Below are positions 1 to 5,484 of a stretch of 5,484 nt of DNA, piece by piece; the stretch's first letter is position 1, and the number at the start of each line of letters is the position of its first letter. Under the pieces are notes generated by a model. The model saw nothing but the letters and a program-made list of their open reading frames with translations. It was not told where the DNA came from and ran no database searches. The position numbers and the translations under genes were made by a program. Origin of the DNA: a bacterium (GTDB lineage Bacteria > CG03); the NCBI GenBank assembly GCA_013791675.1, contig VMTI01000259.1:1-5484 (forward strand), given 5' to 3'.

Positions 1-357
1 CCCCGCCCACTTTACATTGAGCACCTTCTGATTAGGCATAGCGCCGCCAAGCTCCCGGACAGTCACATTGCTTGTGGCATCCCTGTAAACAAATTTAAGC
101 GTGGTTGTTGAAAGAGTCCCGTCAAAAATCTTTATTCCCGCGTCGGAGGTCGTGAATGTGTAGCTTGACGGCACCGTATCATATGCGGAATTCTTGCACA
201 GGAATTCCACCGTTCCCTGATACCACTTCGCCGGGCTGAAGTCAGCGTTTCGGGCGGTCACTTTTATGGGAATAATTACCCCAGCCGTTGTTTCCGTCGG
301 GAAAGGATCCCCGTTTGACTTCTGGAGAGCCAGCGAAGCGGCCGGCTTATAATAATG
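1..357 (-). other. Ig-like domain of a different family following the array (residues 1710-1828, C-terminal side partial)
   Basis: The hinge is no longer Y-D-x-T-x-P but H-Y-Y-K-P-A at 1710-1715. The domain then follows a distinct and familiar pattern. T-A-G-V-I-I-P-I-K-V-T-A at 1733-1744 is followed by Y-Q-G-T-V-E-F at 1755-1761, P-S-S-Y-T-F-T at 1772-1778, S-D-A-G at 1780-1783 and F-D-G-T-L at 1787-1791. This matches the bacterial Ig-like type in which T-A-G-x-P-F-x-V-T-V-T-A leads to Y-x-G-T-V-x-F and Y-T-F-T-x-x-D-A-G. It has only two tryptophans. The family match comes from recalled consensus, not from a search. The domain is probably nearly complete at base 1, where the frame runs off the window. 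Confidence 0.8.
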
Positions 358-3300
358 GAAAACGCTCTGCGATCCATCCGTCAGATTTGTCTCGGCGATG
401 CTTACATTATCAACCGCTCTTGACTGTATCTTATATTCCTTATCGTCTTCCCATGTGACGTTTGACGAATTACAGTTCCAATTGCCCGCATTGAGAGTTG
501 CCGTGTTGTAAATAACCGACACTTTCCATGACGAATTGGATATATCGTAATATTTAAAATCCCCGGAATTCTGCTGTATTGAAATTTCCGCATAATTCAC
601 GCCGCTTAAAGCGTCTCCGGCGGTGCCGCTGATTGTATTCATTGACTCATAACCGCCGCCGGAGGCCGGCGTCGTCACGGCCGAATACGGCTTGGATGTG
701 TCATAGGTAAATAACTTGTTTACAGGCGCGGCTTCAAAATTTCCGGCGACATCAGCCGCGCGGCTTACAACCGTATAGACAGCGGCGTTCTGCCACGAAG
801 GAAGCGAAATGCATGTCCACGATGACGCCCACACATAAGCGTTAGTATTTGTCCACTGGTTTGTCGTCGTCCATGAACTTCCTGTCCAGTAGTAAGACCC
901 CGAAGAAATTTTTATCTGCACATAGTCTATCCCTGAATAACCGTCGTAAAATTCGCCCCAAATTTTCGTGTTTATCAAATTTCCCGTTGTGTAATATTCG
1001 CTTGAAGCGGCGGTGGACGGAAGTTTCACGGACGAAGTCGGTTTTACAACATCATAATAAAAAGTGCATTTACCAGTCAGAGCCTCTTTGTTGGCGGCGA
1101 AATCTTCAGCCTGCGAATAAATGATATATTTTTCTTCGCTGTTTACATAAAACACATTTCTGTCTGCGGCGGCAATATAAAATCCCCAGTCAGGCGTTGT
1201 AAAACTTGCGTTCATTTCATAAGAAGCGCCCCAGTAGGTGTTTCTCCACCAATTCCCGTCGCTGGCTCTCTGAATCCTCGCCCGCACATAGGAAACGCCT
1301 GTCCCCGGAGTATAGTCGGAAGCGGTGCCGGCAATGGTGCCGTATTTAACACTATAATAATCGTTATTTGAGGGAAAACTCACAAACGATTCGGGATGCG
1401 TTTCATCATACTTAAATTTCAGATAATAATTCAAATCGTTTTCGATGTCAGTCTGCGTCGTGTGATTATAAAGTTTTATATTCCCCGCCTCGTCCTCCGT
1501 TCTCATCCAGATGTGGTGTTCTATTCCGTCAACCCAGTTGATTCCGGTGACGTGCCAGACCTCATAAGAAGTCGTCGTCGTAGAATAGGCCGCAAGCCAC
1601 ACGGCAGATGCTCCCCAGCTCTTTGAAACATCATTCCAATAGACATTTTCTTCGCGCACGACAAGCTCTACTTTTTTAACGCCCGCCGTGCCGTCGGAAG
1701 CCGTTCCGTCAATATCGCTCAACGTGGACGCATTGTAGTAGCCGTCATTTGCAATGTTGTTTATTCCCGCGCCCGGGTCGGTGATGTCATTCTTAAAAGT
1801 TATGGTATTTGAAATACGCAGATTTCCCGCCTTATCCGTAATTCTTGCCCTTACCTCATAACTCGTGCCGTCGTCATGCCCCGGCGCGCCGAGGCCCGCG
1901 GCGCTTCCGTCGGGGCCGGTTGTGTAACTCCAATTATCCGTCGCAGGCACATAAGTCGCCTGCACCCATTTTTCATCGTTATCCCATGCAGACCCGGCCC
2001 AATACTGAATCGGCGCATCCGCTTTCTTTATCTGTAACTTAACTCCCGTTACATCTATGTCCGATAATCCGTCGGAAGCCGTGCCCGAAATACCCGTCAT
2101 TGTTTTATAATAATTTAGGTTAACGGGGTATGCCACCTCACCCTGAGGAGTGTTTGTGTCCATCTTAAAAATATAGTTATTCGCGGTTGTTTGAGTATTA
2201 GCGGAATTATCGGTTGCGATAATGTCAACGCGATACTCAATACTATGAACAAACGCTGTACTGATCGCGGAAGTATAAGTCCATATCGTAGAGCCCGCGC
2301 AGGGGAGCCAGTAAATTGTTCCCTGCCATTTTACGCCATCCCAATAAGTTCCGTCAGAGTTTCTCGTTATTTTTATCTTATTATAATCCACAGCGCTTGC
2401 GAATGCCCCCGCGACAACAGGATTATCTGTAGCAGCTCCGGAAATTACCGTCATTGACGAATTGTAATATCTATAAGGATACGTGAAATTAGCAACGGGC
2501 TCCGTCTGGTCAAAAATTGTGCCGCCGGTAAACCACGAACCGTCATCCTGATTTCCGGCGAGGTCCTGCCCCATAATTTTCAGTTTATATTTATTGCCGT
2601 CAATGAGCGCCCCGTCAAACTGCGAGGCGGGAATTGACTGAACGGTTATCGTATCAACGCACTGAGCGGCGCTTAGTATCGCCGTGCAGGAAGAATTAGC
2701 AACCTCACCGTTCCAGCTTGATTCGGCGTAATAAACAACCTTTGTTTCACCGACAGTCATTTTTTCGCCGAGCTTAACTGCCGCATCCATTATTTTTACC
2801 GTCGCGCCGGTAGATGGCGTAATATTACTGAATGCCGGGGCCGTTCTATCCCATGTGAATGTCACAGTGGTATAATTCGTATTATAATTACCCGCCTCGT
2901 CATACGGCTGCATTATAACCTGATATTGACCGTCTGCCGGCTCGGGCACATTATCAAAAGGATTTTCAGAGTTTTCCAGCCATATATCCGTAGCCTTTGA
3001 ATAACCGGCGTCAAACCATTTAGGGCTTGCGTTCATCCAATTGCTCTGGTTCCAGTAATTTGTGTTGGGCAAAGTTAATCCTCTGTAAGCTATTTTCACA
3101 CCCTTCACATCTGAAACTCTCTGCTGACCGACAGTATAATCGGCGGCAGTACCATTAATCTCGGCAAGAGAATTATAATAACCGGCGGGAGAAGGCTGTG
3201 TTCCGCCGGAAAGAGGCTTTTGATTATCGTAAAGAATAAACGCCGTATGCGAAGATGTCTCAATATTTCCCGCTTTGTCAATCCCGGATTCGGTCAGACG

Positions 3301-5484
3301 ATATTTATAACCCGACAGCCAGCTGACGCCCGTATAAGTCCATGAAGAAGTCCAAATACTCATATCGGGGTCACTAGTGTAAAGCCACTGTTCATTAACG
3401 TTCCATGCTCCGCCGTCCCAGTATCTGGTTGTATCGGTATTAAGTATCTGCAATTTTATATTATTCCATAACCCAGGGGCGGCGTCGTAACCTGTTCCTT
3501 TAACCAACGCAAGGCTGTTATAGTAATACGTGTAAGTCGTGGGCGCGATCATCCAGGATGACGGCGGAGAATTATCAATGATAATACCCACGCTGATATA
3601 AGACGACTCTACATTACCCGAAGGAGTAACCTTGTCTTTGGCCCTTGACTCTATCGTGTAGTTTCCGTCCTCTTTCCAGCACTCCGTCGGATAATCAACA
3701 TCCCACTTCCATCCCTCGCCGATAGAATCAAAAGTCCCGTCGGACGGCGAACAGCTTATCCAGTAAGCGGCTCCCCATGAGCCTTTCCGATAAGAACCAA
3801 GCGTCGCGTTCTGAATTTTTATTTCAACACCACCCACTTTACCAAGCGCGTAGTCCCACGAAGTGCCCGAAATCTGAGCGAGCGTCGTCTTGTGCTCGCC
3901 GTCGGAAGGAGTTGTCGTCTGCGAATCCGGGGGCGTCTGGTCAATAACGAAATATCTGTCTGTCAATTCCTGCTCATATCCGGCAGGGCCCTGCCCCTTT
4001 GATTTAGCCAAATATTTGGTTCCGTTCACCCACGCCTTTGTTGAAATAGTGAAAGTCCACGGGTTGCCGGCGGGGAAAGATCCTGTGGGAGTATCAACAA
4101 GATTCTCATAAGAAGATCCCCACGATTCCGCATCGTTATTCCAGAAAGTTCCGTAAGACGGCGCCGATGACAGAATCACCCAGACATTATCCGCGGTGGT
4201 GTATTGGTCAGCCGTTCCCTGAATCTGGGAAGGCTTATAATAATAGTTGGGATTCAAATTTATTCCCAAAAGGCCTGTTATGACCGTATCCGGATAAGGA
4301 GATTTGAAAGTCCATGAATGATAATCATCAGCCTCAATATTACCCGCTTTATCAAAGGCCTTAAAGTACGTCCAATACACAACTCCGGCCGCCGTAGCTT
4401 CCCAACTGATCCCCGATGTGGTTATGTTCCAGTTCTGCCCTGTCGGATATATTTCACTGCCCCACACAATTTGGTCGCTAGTCCATCCACCTGCCCAATC
4501 CCAGAATTTAATAACCGAACCGCCGGAAACCATCTTAATTGCTATCTGAATATATTTGACTTCTCCCGGAAGTGTGTCCGCCGTTGTTCCATAAATACTA
4601 TTCATCGTTTCATATTCTACTGCGTCGGCGGGAACAGTCATCCATGACTGCGGTTCGGTTGTGTCATAGACAAATGTCTGGGTAGTTATTGAAACTTCTA
4701 TATTCGGGTTGCTCGTTCCGTCTGATGTGGTGTTGTCCTTTGCGCGGGAATTCACCACATAAGTCAAACCCTCCGAAAAACAGCCCGGAATTCCCGAAGT
4801 ATAAGTCCATGAAGAAGCCCAGAGAGAGGCGTTCTGCCAGGCGTTTTCGGGAGATAAACTCTGCCAGATAGAACCGTTCCAGTAAATTCCTGTGCCGGAA
4901 CCGGATGAAATCCTCACCTGCACATTGCCCACCCCCGTATTCCAATAAGGCGCGTCAGGATGGTCAACGGCTGTTCCCCATATTTTGGTAAGCGTCACAT
5001 CACTTTCAAAAGGATTGACCGGTTTTCCCACATACGAGTCCGGAGCCGTTTTGTCATATATAAATGAAACGGTTTTTGTGCTTTCAATATTGCCCGCAAA
5101 ATCTTTGTGATACGCGAAAATGTTATAGCGTAAACCGCCGGCGGGCGTTCCCCACGTGGGAGTTGTATTAGAAATCCAGTATTCCCCCGCATCATTTGAA
5201 CTCCACGCAGAATTAGTTACCCAGGCTTTCGTAAAATCATCCCAGTAATAAGTCGCGCCGGCAGTAAGAGTCGGCGGCCTCTGTTGCGCAATTTTTATTT
5301 TTAATTCCGAAAGTCCCGAATTATTTGCCGGCTCATCCGTTGCCGTTCCCTCAATTCTGAACGGAACGGTGTTCCTGTGGCCGCCCTGCAGCGGGGCGGT
5401 GAAAACTGTAATTGGGGCGTCATTGTCAAAGAGAAACGTTATTGTCGTAAGATTTACATCAAAATTATTTTTGTTGTCCTTTGC
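1..5484 (-). CDS. Giant tandem Ig-like repeat surface protein, internal fragment (both ends outside window)
   Basis: One reading frame is open for the full window: 1828 codons from base 5484 to base 1, with no stop and with neither the true start nor the true end. Residue numbers in this annotation count from base 5484. The product consists of 14 tandem modules of 113-130 residues followed by a different Ig-like domain. Recurrent elements are a Y-D-x-T-x-P hinge, I-x-G-T-A-x-D, Y-W-[ND]-G-x-x-W, S-S-W-T-Y and D-x-A-G-N-x-E. No membrane segment, signal peptide or enzyme motif is visible, but an export signal would lie upstream of the window. Alternating hydrophobic strands, Gly/Asn/Asp turns, low Cys and high Trp fit extracellular beta-sandwich domains. 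The family resembles bacterial Ig-like/fibronectin-III-like stalks, so a surface adhesin or structural role is inferred and not shown. Modules differ strongly from one another, so the frame is held by selection and not by recent copying. I do not recognise a named gene. Confidence 0.93.
358..708 (-). repeat. Ig-like module M13, last of the array seen here (residues 1593-1709)
   Basis: The hinge is T-Y-D-T-S-K-P at 1593-1599. Y-E-S-M-N-T-I at 1612-1618 leads to S-G-T-A-G-D at 1619-1624. A-E-I-S-I at 1632-1636 is the alternating strand. Y-Y-D at 1645-1647 replaces Y-W-D-G, with W1653 at the expected place. N-W-N lies at 1668-1670 and T-W-E at 1677-1679. Q-S-R-A-V-D-N at 1687-1693 closes the module, but A-G-N has drifted to V-S-I-A-E (1694-1698). 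It is closest to M2. Confidence 0.83.
709..1059 (-). repeat. Ig-like module M12 (residues 1476-1592)
   Basis: The hinge is Y-Y-D-V-V-K-P at 1476-1482. E-Y-Y-T-T-G at 1496-1501 leads to K-I-W-G-E-F-Y-D at 1507-1514, where Glu replaces Thr of the G-T-A motif. V-Q-I-K-I-S-S-G-S lies at 1522-1530, Y-W-T-G-S-S-W at 1532-1538 and W-A-S-S-W-T-C at 1552-1558. V-S-R-A-A-D-V-A-G-N-F-E at 1573-1584 closes the module. The same K-I-W-G, V-Q-x-x-I-S-S-G-S and W-A-S-S-W-T elements occur in M1, and in no other module together. Confidence 0.85.
1060..1413 (-). repeat. Ig-like module M11 (residues 1358-1475)
   Basis: The hinge is K-Y-D-E-T-H-P at 1358-1364. D-Y-Y-S at 1375-1378 leads to I-A-G-T-A-S-D at 1384-1390. 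V-R-A-R-I at 1400-1404 is the alternating strand. The Y-W-N-G element reads N-W-W-R-N at 1411-1415, followed by Y-W-G-A-S at 1417-1421. S-S-W-T-Y is missing and a D-W-G-F-Y strand at 1432-1436 stands in its place. The closing Q-A-E-D-F-A-A-N-K-E at 1458-1467 has Ala for the usual Gly. C1473 is unpaired. Confidence 0.8.
1414..1794 (-). repeat. Ig-like module M10 with extended C-terminal linker (residues 1231-1357)
   Basis: The hinge is K-N-D-I-T-D-P at 1231-1237. G-Y-Y-N-A-S at 1248-1253 leads to I-D-G-T-A-S-D at 1258-1264. V-E-L-V-V at 1272-1276 is the alternating strand and Y-W-N-D lies at 1282-1285. D-E-A-G-N at 1331-1335 is followed by about 22 residues before the next hinge, whereas most modules have 8-12. 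This extra segment is polar and aromatic, with Y1353 and Y1354. It may act as a spacer or an added edge strand. Confidence 0.82.
1795..2166 (-). repeat. Ig-like module M9 (residues 1107-1230)
   Basis: The hinge is K-M-D-T-N-T-P at 1107-1113. N-Y-Y-K-T-M-T at 1124-1130 leads to I-S-G-T-A-S-D at 1132-1138. V-K-L-Q-I at 1148-1152 is the alternating strand and Y-W-A-G-S-A-W lies at 1161-1167. N-W-S-Y-T at 1184-1188 takes the place of S-S-W-T-Y. A Gly/Ala/Asp-rich loop at 1190-1207 precedes Y-E-V-R-A-R-I-T-D at 1209-1217 and K-A-G-N at 1218-1221. There are no cysteines. Confidence 0.84.
2167..2517 (-). repeat. Ig-like module M8 (residues 990-1106)
   Basis: The hinge is I-F-D-Q-T-E-P at 990-996. 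R-Y-Y-N-S-S-M at 1005-1011 leads to I-S-G-A-A-T-D at 1014-1020, where Ala replaces the usual Thr. I-K-I-T at 1037-1040 follows a longer loop. Y-W-D-G-V-K-W lies at 1047-1053 and I-W-T-Y-T-S at 1067-1072. The closing motif is weakened to T-D-N-S-A-N at 1091-1096. C1062 is unpaired within the module. Confidence 0.82.
2518..2856 (-). repeat. Atypical Ig-like module M7 (residues 877-989)
   Basis: The hinge T-W-D-R-T-A-P at 877-883 and the closing D-L-A-G-N at 974-978 are kept, but the interior is different. There is no Y-Y-x-S, no G-T-A-x-D and no Y-W-N-G pair. Instead it has F-S-N-I-T-P-S-T-G-A-T-V at 885-896 and then V-K-L-G-E at 903-907. That resembles the Ig-like subtype with a P-x-x-G-A-T-V opening and an S-E-x-L-like second strand. 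It has only three tryptophans, and C933 and C942 lie nine residues apart. At 113 residues it is the shortest module. Confidence 0.75.
2857..3234 (-). repeat. Ig-like module M6 (residues 751-876)
   Basis: The hinge is L-Y-D-N-Q-K-P at 751-757. G-Y-Y-N-S-L-A-E-I at 768-776 leads to N-G-T-A-A-D at 777-782, nearly the same turn as in M5. The loop before the alternating strand G-V-K-I-A at 795-799 is long. Y-W-N-Q-S-N-W lies at 810-816, and D-E-A-G-N at 862-866 closes the module without the usual Glu. An acidic, Pro-rich segment at 837-852 replaces the S-S-W-T-Y strand. Confidence 0.82.
3235..3582 (-). repeat. Ig-like module M5 (residues 635-750)
   Basis: The hinge is I-I-D-N-S-P-P at 635-641. 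Y-Y-Y-N-S-L-A at 653-659 leads to V-K-G-T-G-Y-D at 661-667. I-K-L-Q-I at 676-680 is the alternating strand, Y-W-D-G-G-A-W lies at 688-694 and W-T-S-S-W-T-Y-T at 711-718. D-K-A-G-N-I-E at 736-742 closes the module. This is one of the most complete copies of the consensus and has eight tryptophans. The S-S-W-T-Y codons match those of M1 exactly over 19 bases. Confidence 0.86.
3332..3350 (-). repeat. Exact 19-base DNA repeat, copy in M5
   Basis: This is the partner of 4799-4817, lying about 1.47 kb away and in the same reading phase. It codes for S-S-W-T-Y at residues 713-717. Homology ends abruptly on both sides at the DNA level, although the surrounding protein motif is shared. Confidence 0.7.
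3583..3948 (-). repeat. Ig-like module M4 (residues 513-634)
   Basis: The hinge is V-I-D-Q-T-P-P at 513-519. I-S-G-T-S-W-D lies at 538-544 and V-E-I-K-I at 553-557. The Y-W-N-G element is altered to Y-R-K-G-S-W-G at 565-571, followed by Y-W-I-S at 574-577. The closing strand is Y-T-I-E-S-R-A-K-D at 609-617, with S-G-N-V-E at 622-626 after a three-residue loop change. It holds two cysteines, C578 and C602, which could pair with each other. Confidence 0.8.
3949..4308 (-). repeat. Ig-like module M3 with degraded hinge (residues 393-512)
   Basis: The opening hinge lacks the acidic residue and reads F-K-S-P-Y-P at 393-398, where other modules have Y-D-x-T-x-P. N-Y-Y-Y-K-P-S at 413-419 and I-Q-G-T-A-D at 421-426 place the module in register. 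V-W-V-I-L at 434-438 is the alternating strand and F-W-N-N at 447-450 is the equivalent of Y-W-N-G. P-W-T-F-T at 475-479 replaces S-S-W-T-Y. The closing D-x-A-G-N is also lost, leaving only G-P-A-G-Y-E at 499-504. This is one of the most diverged members. Confidence 0.75.
4309..4671 (-). repeat. Ig-like module M2 (residues 272-392), nine tryptophans
   Basis: The hinge is V-Y-D-T-T-E-P at 272-278. Y-E-T-M-N-S-I at 291-297 precedes a variant Y-G-T-T-A-D at 298-303. I-Q-I-A-I-K at 312-317 is the alternating strand. The aromatic region is exceptional: W328, W330, W334, W341, W352 and W361. The closing strand leads to F-D-K-A-G-N-I-E at 377-384. The module closely resembles M13 in Y-E-x-M-N-x-I-x-G-T and in N-W-N-x-x-x-S-x-x-x-W-E (351-362 here). 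Confidence 0.83.
4672..5061 (-). repeat. Ig-like module M1 (residues 142-271)
   Basis: The hinge is I-Y-D-K-T-A-P at 142-148. K-I-W-G-T-A-V-D lies at 167-174, V-Q-V-R-I at 188-192, Y-W-N-G-S-I-W at 201-207 and W-A-S-S-W-T-Y-T at 222-229. S-R-A-K-D follows at 246-250. The loop that normally reads A-G-N is expanded to a Ser/Thr/Asn-rich stretch at 251-261 before I-E at 262-263, making this the longest module at 130 residues. It contains the lone C235. Its closest relative in the window is M12, which shares K-I-W-G, V-Q-x-x-I-S-S-G-S and W-A-S-S-W-T. Confidence 0.85.
4799..4817 (-). repeat. Exact 19-base DNA repeat, copy in M1
   Basis: Nineteen bases here are identical to 3332-3350 and are read in the same codon phase. 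Both copies encode the S-S-W-T-Y strand, in M1 and M5 respectively. Extended slightly leftward to 4796-4810, a 15-base stretch is also identical to 2270-2284 in M8. This is the longest exact internal DNA match I noticed in the window. Confidence 0.7.
5062..5433 (-). repeat. Ig-like module M0 (residues 18-141)
   Basis: The hinge is L-F-D-N-D-A-P at 18-24. The first strand carries I-E-G-T-A-T-D at 44-50, followed by the alternating strand L-K-I-K-I at 61-65. The aromatic element is Y-Y-W-D-D at 79-83 with W88 and W94. The closing strand is Y-N-I-F-A-Y at 120-125, leading to D-F-A-G-N-I-E at 128-134. The usual Y-[YE]-x-S turn before the G-T-A motif is replaced by H-R-N-T at 36-39. Confidence 0.8.
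5434..5484 (-). repeat. C-terminal tail of the module preceding M0 (partial)
   Basis: Residues 1-17 begin with A-K-D-N and end in T-T-I-T-F just before a hinge. This matches the end of M1, which has A-K-D-N at 248-251 and T-T-Q-T-F at 267-271. It shows that the array continues beyond the right edge of the window, so M0 is not the first module of the protein. Confidence 0.75.

Noticed and set aside
402..593. Short minus-strand ORF of 63 codons
   Set aside because: It is in a different frame from the long open frame that carries M13 across the same bases. The composition is Arg/Ile-rich with no recognisable motif.
1672..1677. Run of six T (A6 on the coding strand), possible slippage or programmed frameshift site
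   Set aside because: In the coding frame the run falls as two whole Lys codons, so the phase is wrong for a standard slippery heptamer. The module continues in frame on both sides.
849..2457. Plus-strand ORFs at 849-1124, 1396-1626, 1845-2042 and 2191-2457
   Set aside because: All are antisense to modules M8-M12, with no shared features or initiation signals. They are expected by chance opposite a stop-free frame.
2760..2765. Second six-T run followed by an in-frame Met codon, considered as a phase-variation tract or internal start
   Set aside because: The tract is short, no ribosome binding site is evident, and M7 continues through it without a break.
4318..4647. Plus-strand ORF of 109 codons, the longest complete ORF in the window
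   Set aside because: It lies antisense to M2, inside well-conserved module motifs. Its peptide has no domain pattern and no ribosome binding site was seen upstream.
4664..4945. Minus-strand ORF of 93 codons opposite and overlapping M1
   Set aside because: It is out of frame with the module reading. The periodic W-A-S-S-W-T-Y and Y-W-N-G motifs in the long frame show which frame is coding.
1..5484. Regularly spaced similar segments, considered as a CRISPR array or DNA minisatellite
   Set aside because: The periodicity is about 340-390 bases and is conserved at the protein level with diverged DNA, so it is a protein module array and not a DNA repeat array.

Overview
The whole window is the inside of one very large gene on the minus strand. 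Reading from base 5484 down to base 1 gives 1828 sense codons with no stop. Neither the start nor the end of the gene is in view. There is no credible gene on the plus strand and no room for intergenic signals, so no promoter, terminator, RNA gene, IS element or CRISPR array is annotated. The short ORFs in the other frames are shadows of this coding sequence.

The encoded protein is a beads-on-a-string array. From N to C (right to left on the plus strand) it has the tail of one module, then 14 consecutive modules of about 113-130 residues (called M0 to M13 here), then the start of a different Ig-like domain at the left edge. A typical module opens with a hinge of the form [FIV]-Y-D-x-T-x-P. 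It continues with Y-[YE]-x-S-x-x-x-I-x-G-T-A-x-D, an alternating beta strand, a Y-W-[ND]-G-x-x-W element, a W-[AT]-S-S-W-T-Y strand, and Y-x-V-x-S-R-A-x-D-x-A-G-N-x-E before the next hinge. This looks like a bacterial Ig-like / fibronectin-III-like beta-sandwich stalk of a secreted or cell-surface protein, plausibly an adhesin or structural filament. That role is inferred; no catalytic motif was seen. M7 is a different Ig subtype inserted in the array. The pair M1-M2 resembles the pair M12-M13, which suggests a higher-order duplication.

The protein is unusually rich in tryptophan (77 W by my count, about 4.2%) and poor in cysteine (10 C, about 0.5%), which fits an extracytoplasmic beta-rich protein. 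Base composition is intermediate. From memory of the family, giant arrays with this hinge and G-T-A-x-D signature are typical of uncultured bacteria with large surface proteins, such as Elusimicrobiota or Omnitrophota relatives. That taxonomic suggestion is weak.
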